Origin: a virus
Virus record (IMG/VR): IMGVR_UViG_3300028608_000420
Span: 1-49,306 of that record
DNA: 49,306 nt
Reading direction: 5' to 3' (one strand)
Position numbers and translations under genes: made by a program. The notes beneath the pieces are model-generated. The model had not been told where the DNA came from and did not search any database. It saw only the letters and a program-made list of their open reading frames with translations. Below, piece after piece: positions 31,077 through 39,026 of this stretch. Position 1 is the first letter of the stretch; every line of letters begins with the position of its first letter.

Positions 31077-31697
31077 TTACTGTTCCAAGGCAACTCTAGC
31101 CTTCTCCCTAATCTCAGCCATAGCGGTGTCATACTGCTTAGTCGTAATTCCCAAAGCACGAATGATATGTTTCATGCGAACGGTGTTATCCTTAGGTATA
31201 TTGGCTTTATGACCTTGGGACTTTATCATTTCCTTACGCTGGATGTCAGCCCATACCTCAAACAAAGTACGTTCACTAGGCTGGATGAGCTCCTCCAATA
31301 GGAGCCTAGATGTTTCACCGATCAGCATAGCCCTCAGGTTCGCTAATCCATCCTCTCTATACATACGCTCCACTGTATCTTCGGTATTCTTGTCCTCAAT
31401 AAAGTGAGCGGCATCGTCAATGTCCATAGTAGACTTACGGCTCCTTGCACATTGCTTTACTCTGCGGAATAATGACTTACGGAAGATAGGGCCAAACTCA
31501 TCCATGTCCTTTCCACGCTCTACACACCACTTTTGCCAGCAGTCGTATAGCTTAATCATACCTTCCTGACAAAGGTCATCATAGGATATAGACGAGTCCA
31601 CTCTGGTATTCTCTATCTGCTGTCTAGCAGCAAACTTGATTAGGTTTTCAAACTGCGCTACCGCTTGCTCCCATGTAATCTTCAGCGCTATCTGCAT
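31077..31697 (-). CDS. Phage sigma-like transcription factor
   Basis: 206 residues with GAGGGGGACAG upstream. Residues 10-90 look like sigma region 2 (YDDLCQEGMIKLYDCWQKWC, then IFRKSLFRRVKQCARSRKST). The C terminus (NTVRMKHIIRALGITTKQYD then TAMAEIREKARVALEQ) has a helix-turn-helix-like region 4. It differs from the sigma-like protein at 5423 and could be a second stage-specific factor, as SPO1 uses gp28 and gp33/gp34. Sigma identity is inferred. Confidence 0.75.
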   Translation of the reverse strand: MQIALKITWEQAVAQFENLIKFAARQQIENTRVDSSISYDDLCQEGMIKLYDCWQKWCVERGKDMDEFGPIFRKSLFRRVKQCARSRKSTMDIDDAAHFIEDKNTEDTVERMYREDGLANLRAMLIGETSRLLLEELIQPSERTLFEVWADIQRKEMIKSQGHKANIPKDNTVRMKHIIRALGITTKQYDTAMAEIREKARVALEQ

Positions 31698-31709
31698 TTA
31701 CTGTCCCCC

Positions 31710-32006
31710 TCAGTAGTTGGATGCTGCCTGTGTCATAAAGCAGTCCATATTCTCAGATCCTTCTGTAAGGAGGGATGCCATTTTCAGACTCTTAGCCTTA
31801 TCAAGCTTAAAGCCCTTACCGACAACCCACTCACTGCCAGTATTCTTTCTCCACCAACGCTGAGCCGACACCTTAGTCTCTCCAGTATCAGCATCTACAA
31901 CGACCAGTACACGATACTTCTGTGTATTGGAGATAGGAATCTCACCGATCTCCATAAGAATCGTGTCCCTCAGCAAGCTGCTAACCTCTGTCTTAGTCTC
32001 TTTCAT
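31710..32006 (-). CDS. Hypothetical protein
   Basis: 98 residues from the ATG at 32006 (GGGGGAGAGTGTGAGT upstream); an open frame extends further upstream but without an RBS. Beta-rich centre (YRVLVVVDADTGETKVSAQR), C terminus rich in K and S. Not recognised. It lies immediately upstream of the sigma-like gene, 12 bases apart. Confidence 0.65.
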   Translation of the reverse strand: MKETKTEVSSLLRDTILMEIGEIPISNTQKYRVLVVVDADTGETKVSAQRWWRKNTGSEWVVGKGFKLDKAKSLKMASLLTEGSENMDCFMTQAASNY

Positions 32007-32228
32007 ACTCACACTCTCCCCCATGCTCAGGTTACCAAAGCCAGTGGCGGAATACCAACATGCTCTTGGTTCTTTCATTTTGCCAGATTTTTCCTTCGTT
32101 GGCAACTCCCCCCTCTGTAGAGTGAGGTGGGCAGGTAAAGGTAGTTGAGTGTTCATGATTTCTACCTATTCGACTGGATTAGACGTGGTACGACAAAATT
32201 CGACGGCGTTCGACAACCACATACCCAC

Positions 32229-32471
32229 TCACATAGGCTCCCCATCAATTGAGTAGTACTGGGGATTGTACACAGCTCTGCCAAGAGACTCCTCATGCAG
32301 GTACATACCATCATGTGTGAATCCCTTAAAGGTGCTCCTAGTAAACTGATCCTTAGGTATGTGACCTGACCCTTTGAACTGCCTACGTTGCTCATCCATG
32401 TGCTCCTTCATACCTTCCTTAGCATCCTCGTGCGCTTTTACAAACAGTAAGCTTAACAGAACACGCATCAT
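32229..32471 (-). CDS. Small hypothetical protein
   Basis: 80 residues from the ATG at 32471 with AAAGGGGGAAG upstream. The first 12 residues are hydrophobic (MMRVLLSLLFVK), too short for a typical signal peptide, and the rest is charged (HEDAKEGMKEHMDEQRRQFK). Not recognised. A non-coding 220-base stretch separates it from the gene at 31710, where TTGCCA-N17-CAAAAT near 32080 may be a promoter. Confidence 0.6.
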   Translation of the reverse strand: MMRVLLSLLFVKAHEDAKEGMKEHMDEQRRQFKGSGHIPKDQFTRSTFKGFTHDGMYLHEESLGRAVYNPQYYSIDGEPM

Positions 32472-32492
32472 AGAGACTTCCCCCTTTGGCAA

Positions 32493-32524
32493 TAAAAAAG
32501 AGGATGACCCGAAAGTCATCCCCT
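32493..32524 (-). terminator. Terminator with promoter-like reading
   Basis: Stem GGATGAC / GTCATCC with loop TTTCGG, then TCTTTTTTATT on the minus strand, after the stop at 32550. It also reads AGGGGA, 19 bases, TTTTTTA, a weak version of the middle promoter pattern in front of the gene at 32229. Confidence 0.7.
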
Positions 32525-32549
32525 TAAGTGCCATTGGTAGGATTACCGA

Positions 32550-33239
32550 TTAGTCAGCCAGAGCCCCTACCGTCTTGAGAGCCATAATAGCCCGCATACG
32601 GTCAATCGGCTCGTTGCCGGACTTCTTAACGTTGAGCTTACGCTCGGTAATCATCTCAAACAGCTTGTCGGTAGTAAGATCACCGAACTTACCCTTCTTC
32701 TTGGAGTCGCCCTTAGGCTTGAACTGATCAGGGAAGAAGTGGCGGTGCATAGACTGTGCGATACGCATCCGGTGTATGGAAGCGTGGTACGTACCAGTCC
32801 ATTCCAGCTTCAACCCCTTAGCGAAGTACTCCAGCGTAGGAGTGTCGATATCCTTGATGAACTCCTTAAGCTCATCTAGTGTCTCGAACTCTGGTAAGGC
32901 TTCGGCTAGCTCTTCCGGCGTAGCCTTGATTTCCTCTTCTCCTAGAGCAGAGTACTCGCCGCCTTTACCGCCGTTAGCAGCCCCAGCACCTTCATCGGTA
33001 CCACCAGCCCCCTTATCGTCTCCACCGCCGTTAACATCTTTATCGCCCTCTGCGCCATCCCCACCGCCAGTACCAGTACCTCCCTCATCCAATGGGATAA
33101 GCTGTACTTGGTCAGCATACTTGCCGCCTTCGGATACGTCCTTGGTCGTTACTTTTGCTACCCCGAGAAGAGTGGCTACCTCTGCCAGCGTAGTCGCTAC
33201 GCTCTCACCAATTTGATACCCTTGCTTTGCTACCGTCAT
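32550..33239 (-). CDS. Acidic/Gly-rich protein with two LEM/SAP-like domains
   Basis: 229 residues. Residues 50-100 are a Gly/Asp/Ala-rich disordered linker. Two similar helical segments follow: PTLEYFAKGLKLEWTGTYHA then SIHRMRIAQSMHRHFF (about 135-170), and TDKLFEMITERKLNVKKSGN then EPIDRMRAIMALK (about 190-225). Both match the C-terminal segment of the protein at 30521 (pattern W/K...I-x-RMR-x2-x-A/M). Possibly DNA- or protein-binding modules in replication or transcription. A terminator follows. Confidence 0.65.
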   Translation of the reverse strand: MTVAKQGYQIGESVATTLAEVATLLGVAKVTTKDVSEGGKYADQVQLIPLDEGGTGTGGGDGAEGDKDVNGGGDDKGAGGTDEGAGAANGGKGGEYSALGEEEIKATPEELAEALPEFETLDELKEFIKDIDTPTLEYFAKGLKLEWTGTYHASIHRMRIAQSMHRHFFPDQFKPKGDSKKKGKFGDLTTDKLFEMITERKLNVKKSGNEPIDRMRAIMALKTVGALAD

Positions 33240-33405
33240 TTAAATCACAGCTCCTTCGCATGTTTTAGTGGATGGGCGTTGTGCCCTCCGTCAACCTTGT
33301 TCTCATTTTTTCCCACTTGTGGGAGAAAATCAACCCCCACTGGAGTAAAAAGAGTACCTAGTCTACCAAACACGCAAGGACGGACTTTAACGGTAGTACA
33401 TTGGA
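33240..33405. other. Non-coding gap
   Basis: It contains a TCCCAC-TT-GTGGGA hairpin (33322-33335) that lacks a T-tract on the minus strand, so it reads as an operator rather than a terminator. No gene or clear promoter is visible. Confidence 0.4.
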
Positions 33406-33951
33406 CTAAGGGTTCTTGACACTCACTTGGAGTTGGAATGCCCGAATAACGTCACCTTTACTTACATGTTCAATGAAGTCATCCAAAATACACACAACGC
33501 GTGTATCATGCCCTACTTTGGTGATGATGAAATAGTTGAATCTAGGGTCAATCCAACCCTTAGCCTCCATAATAAGACGGAAGTCGTAGGCACTTATCAT
33601 CAGATAGTCTGGTGCGAAGTTTTTACTAAAGATTAGCAGCTCCCTCATACCAGTGCGCTGTGCGTCCCCTTGTACTTGCTTCCAGTACTTTTCTATCTCT
33701 CCAGTACCCTTCAGTAGGTGATCGAACTCCCACTCTTCACGCTTCTTAAGCTCAGTGACCCAAGGGTAAATAGAAGTAGGGGGAGTTACAATATCTCCTG
33801 CCACACGGTTATCCTCTGCCCAGTGAAGCCCTCCAGACATTGGAGTCCTATGGAAGTCCTCACCCCACCAGGAACCTAGCTTCTTGGCTATCTTCCTCTC
33901 ATATTCTGATCCCTTGTGCTTGCTATTAATTCTAGGCTTTTTGTCTGCCAT
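33406..33951 (-). CDS. Holliday-junction-resolvase-like PD-(D/E)XK nuclease
   Basis: 181 residues with GAGGTCATTGAT upstream. The sequence KGSEYERKIAKKLGSWWG, HRTPMSGGLHWAED, VAGDIVTPP and TELKKREEW follows the Hjc/phage resolvase pattern, with candidate metal residues E (SEYER), D (AGD), E and K (ELK). It would cut recombination or replication intermediates. Its place in the replication module matches the resolvase position in Herelleviridae. Confidence 0.8.
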   Translation of the reverse strand: MADKKPRINSKHKGSEYERKIAKKLGSWWGEDFHRTPMSGGLHWAEDNRVAGDIVTPPTSIYPWVTELKKREEWEFDHLLKGTGEIEKYWKQVQGDAQRTGMRELLIFSKNFAPDYLMISAYDFRLIMEAKGWIDPRFNYFIITKVGHDTRVVCILDDFIEHVSKGDVIRAFQLQVSVKNP

Positions 33952-34040
33952 ATCAATGACCTCTTTTCATGTGTTGAGTGTAATATTAGACATAGGATGA
34001 CTGACCCATGATGATCTTATATAACTATCCTCAACAATGA

Positions 34041-34065
34041 AAATAGGGAGCCCTAGTAGGCTCCC
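34041..34065 (-). terminator. Rho-independent terminator
   Basis: Minus-strand stem GGGAGCC / GGCTCCC with TACTAG loop, followed by TATTTTC, just after the SPFH lipoprotein stop. Confidence 0.75.
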
Positions 34066-34082
34066 CAAATGCTTATGACGTA

Positions 34083-35051
34083 TTACTTCTTCGGTTCGGC
34101 ACCTACAGCAGGAATCTGGATCATAGTAGACCCATTACCCTGTACAAGAGTATCCGGCAGGTTAACCTTACCACTAGCCAGTGCGTCGATCCATGCTTTC
34201 TCATTCTGAACCTTCATAAGCTCAATCTGAGTCTGCATAGTAGCCTGACGTGCCGTGGCGCTAGCCGCTTCCTGAGTGGCTACCTTAACCTCGTTCTCAG
34301 CCTTCTCTAGCTCCCGCTTATTGGTTTCAGCCTGTGCCGCAGTAGTCTCAGCTTCAATAAACTTCTTATTGATAGCTTCCTGAATCTCTGCTTGCAGGTA
34401 CTTCATGTCCCCAATGTAGCCGATGTTCGACAAGGTGATACCCTTAGCCTTGAAGTAAGGCTCCACCTGCTTACGCACATGGTCGATTACGGAGGTTTTA
34501 TCCGCACGAATATCAGCAATAGTCATGGTGGAGTATTTCTCCAACAGTACAGAGCCGATCTTATTTCGTACCTCCGAGTCAGTAACCTCTGCTAGAGGTT
34601 TGCCCGCATATTGGTACAGGAAGGTAGCTGTATCCTCTTCAAGGATTTGAGCCGTAGCGGACATACCTTGATTGAACTTTACGGAGTCCTTAGACTCACC
34701 GATAAAAGCACCCTCACTAGCCCATTCGCGGGTAGCTGGAGCACGATCTACCACGATTACACGAACCGTATCCATCCACTCACCAGACCACCCACGGCGA
34801 CCAGTTTGTACCCATTTATGCGGTACCTCGATCCGCTTAGTGGCTACCTGAGCTGCTTTAAGGAAGTCTACAGACTCAAACTGCGCTTGGTCTGATGTAG
34901 CTCCCTCCAGTGGCACTACAAACGCCGTCTGGTTAGCTTCAATGGTTACGAACTCCGGTGTGTTGTAAGGCTTACGGCAACCTGCCAGCACCACTACCAC
35001 CAGTGTTAGCATCATCAACGTTAGTACGAGTTTCAATTTCCTGTTCTTCAT
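34083..35051 (-). CDS. SPFH/prohibitin-like lipoprotein
   Basis: 322 residues with a lipoprotein signal peptide: KNRKLKLVLTLMMLTLVVVV then LAGC as lipobox, so the mature protein would be anchored on the outside of the membrane. Residues 35-200 resemble the SPFH/Band 7 domain (ATSDQAQFESVDFLKAAQ, then VRVIVVDRAPATREW, VTDSEVRNKIGSVLLEKYS). A long coiled coil follows (EAETTAAQAETNKRELEKAE). SPFH proteins form membrane scaffolds. For a phage this is unusual; it could alter the host envelope or protect the infected cell. An adjacent small membrane protein may be a partner. Confidence 0.75.
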   Translation of the reverse strand: MKNRKLKLVLTLMMLTLVVVVLAGCRKPYNTPEFVTIEANQTAFVVPLEGATSDQAQFESVDFLKAAQVATKRIEVPHKWVQTGRRGWSGEWMDTVRVIVVDRAPATREWASEGAFIGESKDSVKFNQGMSATAQILEEDTATFLYQYAGKPLAEVTDSEVRNKIGSVLLEKYSTMTIADIRADKTSVIDHVRKQVEPYFKAKGITLSNIGYIGDMKYLQAEIQEAINKKFIEAETTAAQAETNKRELEKAENEVKVATQEAASATARQATMQTQIELMKVQNEKAWIDALASGKVNLPDTLVQGNGSTMIQIPAVGAEPKK

Positions 35052-35054
35052 AGC

Positions 35055-35345
35055 TTACTCGACCCCTCTGTTCTGTTTATTGTATTTGTAGAGCTGTTTG
35101 AAGTAGCCCAAGAAGAGGGCTACGAACGTCACCACATACAATACCCAGAACCATCTGAATAGGTCTTGTGTGCCTTTGAACTGGGCGTATGCTGCATCGC
35201 TATCCTGCAATTGTGATACTGCGGAGTCAGCTACGACCATAGGCGCTATTCTGTTGTTGATGTAGCTGAGGATACCGCAGATAACAAAGAGCAGGATAAT
35301 CCTGATGTACGGAAATTTAGGCTTCCGTACTGTTGTCTGCGTCAA
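35055..35345 (-). CDS. Two-span membrane protein
   Basis: 96 residues, starting at a TTG at 35345 that is 8 bases after AAGGGGG; a GTG three codons earlier would abut it. Membrane segments: YIRIILLFVICGILSYINNR and WFWVLYVVTFVALFLGYFKQ, joined by a polar loop. It is directly upstream of the SPFH gene (3 bases between them) and overlaps the previous one. A partner of the SPFH lipoprotein is plausible. Function unknown. Confidence 0.6.
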   Translation of the reverse strand: MTQTTVRKPKFPYIRIILLFVICGILSYINNRIAPMVVADSAVSQLQDSDAAYAQFKGTQDLFRWFWVLYVVTFVALFLGYFKQLYKYNKQNRGVE

Positions 35346-35790
35346 TTGGTACACCCCCTTCTACTACTTCGGCAGTAGCTTCGGCTGTGTCTTCCTCTTT
35401 TTCTTTTTGTGCTTCCGGCTCTGGAGGTCTGCCGTACATCAGCTCTACAAAAGGCAACGATAGCTCATTGAGCTTCTCATCTGTAGCCAGTCCCAAGTCC
35501 TTGACAAGGGATAGCAGAGTGTTTGTGGTGATATACAGCATACGAAGCTTCTCGTCCTGTTGGGCGGTAGCGCCTTTTACCAAGTCGAATGCTTCCTTAC
35601 GTGTAATCATGCCACTCCAGTAAGCATGCTCCTGCTTACGAGCCTTCTCCATCTGCTTGGCAGTAGGTTGGTGTACTCCACCTGCTTCTGCTACAGCAGC
35701 GTTAACTGCTGCTTGCTTGCCGCTTTCAGCAGGTAAGGTGCCTAGCACCTCAGCGGAAACCTTAGGTTTGTTAGCGTTACGCTTAGCCAT
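35317..35790 (-). CDS. Hypothetical protein
   Basis: 157 residues, alanine-rich start (QAAVNAAVAEAGGVHQPTAK), helical middle (AYWSGMITRKEAFDLVKGAT) and an acidic tail (EPEAQKEKEEDTAEATAEVV). No family recognised. RBS GGAGGTGCC. It overlaps dUTPase upstream and the membrane-protein gene downstream, so all are likely one transcript. Confidence 0.65.
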   Translation of the reverse strand: MAKRNANKPKVSAEVLGTLPAESGKQAAVNAAVAEAGGVHQPTAKQMEKARKQEHAYWSGMITRKEAFDLVKGATAQQDEKLRMLYITTNTLLSLVKDLGLATDEKLNELSLPFVELMYGRPPEPEAQKEKEEDTAEATAEVVEGGVPIDADNSTEA

Positions 35791-36340
35791 TTACAGGCAC
35801 CTCCGTCTCCGCTACACCGTTAGCCACTTGGCTATTGCCTGAGCTACCGAAACCGCTTACCCCACGAACCGTCTCAGACAGGTCGCTAGGGGAATCCACT
35901 GGTGTCAGTACCGCCTTGATACGCGGCAGGATAACCATTTGGAACAGGTATTCTCCCCGCTTAACTGTTACAGGCGCTTCGCCTACGTTGGTGACCACTG
36001 TGCGTATATTGCCACGATAGTCAGGGTCGATAGTGCGACACAACAGGTCTAGCAACAGCTTAGAGGTGCTGCTACGGGAGTCCAGAAAACCTAATACGGT
36101 TTCAGGCATTTCCACATAGATGCCAGTCTTAAGCATAATGCGCTGACCAGGCTGGATGGTTACCTCCGCTACCTCAGGGTCGTAGAACGGAATGTCCAGA
36201 CCAGCGGCATGAGGATTTGCATAGAAGAGTCTCGGAGTTACTACATCCGGCTCTACTTTCAGCTCATCCGTAACCACGGTAGCATCTTCCTTAATTGCTT
36301 TCTCCCACTCGGAGTGGTACTTAATTGGTACTTGCCACAT
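35783..36340 (-). CDS. dut: dUTPase (trimeric type)
   Basis: 185 residues with AAGGAGGAG upstream. All five dUTPase motifs are seen: AAGLDIPF (1), LDSRSSTSK (2), IDPDYRGNIRTVV (3, with D and Y for uracil binding), GEYLFQMVI (4) and RGVSGFGSSG (5). It converts dUTP to dUMP, keeping uracil out of DNA and feeding the TS-like enzyme. An N-terminal extension of about 35 residues is unusual but minor. Confidence 0.93.
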   Translation of the reverse strand: MWQVPIKYHSEWEKAIKEDATVVTDELKVEPDVVTPRLFYANPHAAGLDIPFYDPEVAEVTIQPGQRIMLKTGIYVEMPETVLGFLDSRSSTSKLLLDLLCRTIDPDYRGNIRTVVTNVGEAPVTVKRGEYLFQMVILPRIKAVLTPVDSPSDLSETVRGVSGFGSSGNSQVANGVAETEVPVNG

Positions 36341-36411
36341 GTGCTCTCCTCCTTCAGCGATTTCAGACTAACAAAAGCCGACACAGGGAAAATCGTCTCC
36401 CTCCGTAAATC

Positions 36412-37446
36412 TCATGTCCATCCCTTAAGCCTAGCCTTAACACCGAACATTTCATTGTACTTGATAGAATTTGTGAGACACTCTAAAACTCCCTTACGTC
36501 CAAGACTGTTAGGGTCTGCATCCTTCGGTAGCTTAGCTATCCAAACCTCATCATAATGCTTGTATAATCTGTCTGCTGTGGATATGGCGTTCTTCAAGGC
36601 ATCCCCATCTAACATAACAGTAACAGCATCTATCTTATCCTTGTTAACGACTAGCTTCATAAACTGGGCATCAGACATATGCTTACCATGTAGACAGCAT
36701 CCTACATCACCAATGGTATATTGATCCATCTTACCCTCACATACGACTGCCATACGCTCCTGCAACACAAAGTCTATGTTGCCTACTATGTCCGACTTAT
36801 CGAGCGCCCTTACTCCACTAGCTATCTGTTCTTCATCCAATGAAGGATTCATAACCTTACGGTAAAATTTCTTACGTATGATGTCCTTTGGAGCTGGTAG
36901 CCAAGTCCTGGCTTGCCAGTACACTAGCTCACCCTGCTCAAAGTCGGGCATTATGATACGGTTGGCATAGTCCCCTTCTGCACAGTATCCGATATAGTAC
37001 CTCTCAGCCATTTTAGGGGTTATGCCACGACTGCGTAGGTAGTTTGTGGCTGTCTGTCCTGCCTTACCTTTTGCTTCCTCTATTAGGATGAATTCATCAG
37101 GGAGAGGATATATATGCTTTGGGGTTTCTATAACCGATGGTACATTAAGCAGTCGGTTATATATCTCCTGCTGTATATCATCAGGGAGCATTATCTCATA
37201 TCCAGCATAGTCCCTGTAAACAGCAAGAGCATCATTCCATGGTATCTGGGCATAATCCGCTATGAATGTGATCAGACTGCCAGTGGTTTCACAGTTATGG
37301 CAATAAAACACTTGCCTGTCCATATGCACGAACAGCCTATCCTTGTGGTCATGACAGAATGGGCACTTGTAGCTGTATTGAAGTCCTCGGCTAGTGTTGT
37401 GTGGGGTGCCGCCACCCAATGCAGAGTCTAGATAGTCTACTATCAT
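36412..37446 (-). CDS. DnaG-like DNA primase
   Basis: 344 residues with ATGGAGGTGG upstream. CHC2-type zinc motif with C28, C31, C49 and C52 (KCPFC ... FYCHNC), an RNA-polymerase-like middle and a Toprim domain: VVCEGKMDQY near 233 and VTVMLDGDA near 277. It makes RNA primers at the fork. It is shorter than cellular DnaG (about 600) and lacks an obvious helicase-binding domain, as in other phage primases. Confidence 0.93.
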   Translation of the reverse strand: MIVDYLDSALGGGTPHNTSRGLQYSYKCPFCHDHKDRLFVHMDRQVFYCHNCETTGSLITFIADYAQIPWNDALAVYRDYAGYEIMLPDDIQQEIYNRLLNVPSVIETPKHIYPLPDEFILIEEAKGKAGQTATNYLRSRGITPKMAERYYIGYCAEGDYANRIIMPDFEQGELVYWQARTWLPAPKDIIRKKFYRKVMNPSLDEEQIASGVRALDKSDIVGNIDFVLQERMAVVCEGKMDQYTIGDVGCCLHGKHMSDAQFMKLVVNKDKIDAVTVMLDGDALKNAISTADRLYKHYDEVWIAKLPKDADPNSLGRKGVLECLTNSIKYNEMFGVKARLKGWT

Positions 37447-37457
37447 ATTGCCACCTC

Positions 37458-37497
37458 CATAAAAAGACCTTCCGACTATAATAAAATCGGAAGGTCT
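37458..37497 (-). terminator. Rho-independent terminator
   Basis: Minus-strand stem AGACCTTCCGA / TCGGAAGGTCT, loop of 11 bases, then TTTTTATGG. It follows the P-loop gene stop and precedes the primase. Confidence 0.85.
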
Positions 37498-37509
37498 GTG
37501 AATCTGCTC

Positions 37510-38220
37510 TTACGTATGAGTTCTCTTGCCTTCGCCGTCAATGCCGTCATAGGGATGCCTAGGCATCCAACCTATAGGCTGTGAGCTACCTATCTCATAT
37601 ACTCCATGGCCATTCCCACCTATGGCTGTCATGACCAGTGCAAAGCAGGTATCTATACGCTCTTCCGTGGAACCGGATACTTCTGTGTACCTGATGTTGT
37701 TGAGGTGTAGGAATCCTGTAACAGCCCTGTAGATTTCCATCTGGTCATCAACTGTCTCATTCCTAACCCCATCCTGCACAATGTCACCTGTAGGGGGGAA
37801 TACTATGATCATGTTGAACCAGTTAGTCTTCTTTAGAGCCTTCATATAGAGCTCCTCTAGGAACTTATACTCGGCTCTGTTAGGCAACCGTGGCTTCTCA
37901 TGCTTACCCCTATCCTCTCGGGCAATCTTGGCATCTAACATACGCTTGCCGAAGACGTAAGAAGACATAGCAGGAGTGTCGGATAGCATGATGGTATTTG
38001 TCTCAGCCACAGCTATGTCCCTGCTGTTCTGATTCTCATATATGGTGAGCTGTTCATGGAGGTCTACAGGCACTCCATAGGTGCTGATATAGTGGCGGGC
38101 ATACTCCTTGCTCGTCTCGGCATTGTACCTAGCCTGTTTGAGCTTAGACTCCAGTCCGGTACACACTGTTGTCTTGTAGCTACTAGGGGCACCACAAATA
38201 TTAAGCTTCAGCTTACTCAT
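37510..38220 (-). CDS. P-loop kinase-like protein, NadR-kinase/AAA_28-like
   Basis: 236 residues from the ATG at 38220, which overlaps the preceding gene's stop by 8 bases. Walker A is ICGAPSSYKTTV (residues 6-17); ETSKEYARHYISTYG, QLTIYENQNSRDIAVAET and IMLSDTPAMSSYVFGKR follow the layout of the nicotinamide-riboside kinase half of NadR. With a Nampt-NMNAT operon in the genome this could make NMN from nicotinamide riboside, but the group also holds nucleic-acid and other small-molecule kinases. The C-terminal 50 residues are unrecognised. Confidence 0.65.
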   Translation of the reverse strand: MSKLKLNICGAPSSYKTTVCTGLESKLKQARYNAETSKEYARHYISTYGVPVDLHEQLTIYENQNSRDIAVAETNTIMLSDTPAMSSYVFGKRMLDAKIAREDRGKHEKPRLPNRAEYKFLEELYMKALKKTNWFNMIIVFPPTGDIVQDGVRNETVDDQMEIYRAVTGFLHLNNIRYTEVSGSTEERIDTCFALVMTAIGGNGHGVYEIGSSQPIGWMPRHPYDGIDGEGKRTHT

Positions 38221-38818
38221 GTACGATACCACACCTTTCCATCATCATGTTATACTTGTCCTGGGTAGAGTGACCATCCCAATTAGGCTTTATCTCAGGC
38301 AATCTACCCATGTCAAAGTCATCCGGCACATGATAGGTGATCCTACCATCGAACAGTGAGATAACCCGCTTCCAGCCATCCCAGTTATTGTCGGTATCAT
38401 AGTACCATCCACAAGGTAGATTATCAGGGTCTTTAGCGGTAGGGCTTCCAGCCACTTTCAGGTATCCATTGAACTCCCTCCATGCCTTATTTGCATACAT
38501 TGCTGTATACAAAGCCAGCATGTTTCTCTCCCAGTATGCTCCATCCTTTTGCTCTTCTAGGGAGAGCTCAGGACTCCATACGTAAGCTTTCATTTTGTAC
38601 TTAGGGGCGAACATCACGGTATTGAATCTGTGGTCAGGGAATTCCTCTAAGATTACCTTGGAAGACCACCCTCCTACTTCCACCCTCATCACCGTGTAAG
38701 TTTCCATTGGAATTAAGCCAGCTTGCACAGCTTGTACAGGCTCGAAGTCATGCCCCTGAGAGTTAGTAAATACTACCTTTGTCCCCTGAGGGGAGTAAAT
38801 GTCCATAGACTCTATCAT
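38213..38818 (-). CDS. Hypothetical protein
   Basis: 201 residues with GAGGAGGATGAGG upstream. Beta-rich with many aromatics (VMRVEVGGWSSKVILEEFPD, then CGWYYDTDNNWDGWKRVISL). Not recognised. It overlaps the kinase-like gene by 8 bases. Confidence 0.65.
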   Translation of the reverse strand: MIESMDIYSPQGTKVVFTNSQGHDFEPVQAVQAGLIPMETYTVMRVEVGGWSSKVILEEFPDHRFNTVMFAPKYKMKAYVWSPELSLEEQKDGAYWERNMLALYTAMYANKAWREFNGYLKVAGSPTAKDPDNLPCGWYYDTDNNWDGWKRVISLFDGRITYHVPDDFDMGRLPEIKPNWDGHSTQDKYNMMMERCGIVHE

Positions 38819-38849
38819 TCCTCATCCTCCTCTATTTTACATACAATCC

Positions 38850-39026
38850 TCATGGCACTATCAGACCGTCCTTAACGCATATACCTTCCAACTGTCCAGT
38901 GCTGACGTATTCAGCGCCCTTACTTTTGCACTCAGATACGTCATGCTGCACTGAACATCTAGCCAGCATCAACACTAATACCAACAGCCCAATTAGGACT
39001 AATATGGGGAAGCCATTTTGCTTCAT
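38850..39026 (-). CDS. 58-residue membrane-anchored protein
   Basis: Starts at an ATG inside the SbcC stop (ATGA) with GAGGAGGATATGGC upstream. Residues 6-22 form a hydrophobic signal anchor (PILVLIGLLVLVLMLARC), and residues 24-58 hold three cysteines in all (ARCS, SECK, GICV), compatible with an extracellular disulphide-bonded peptide. Not recognised. Confidence 0.6.
   Translation of the reverse strand: MKQNGFPILVLIGLLVLVLMLARCSVQHDVSECKSKGAEYVSTGQLEGICVKDGLIVP

Noticed and set aside
32007-32156. Fifty-residue N-terminal extension of the gene at 31710
   Set aside because: The in-frame ATG at 32006 has a good RBS, while the upstream start has none; the stretch more likely holds the promoter.
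33318-33340. Hairpin TCCCAC-TT-GTGGGA as a terminator
   Set aside because: On the minus strand it is followed by A residues, not a T-tract, and no gene ends just before it.
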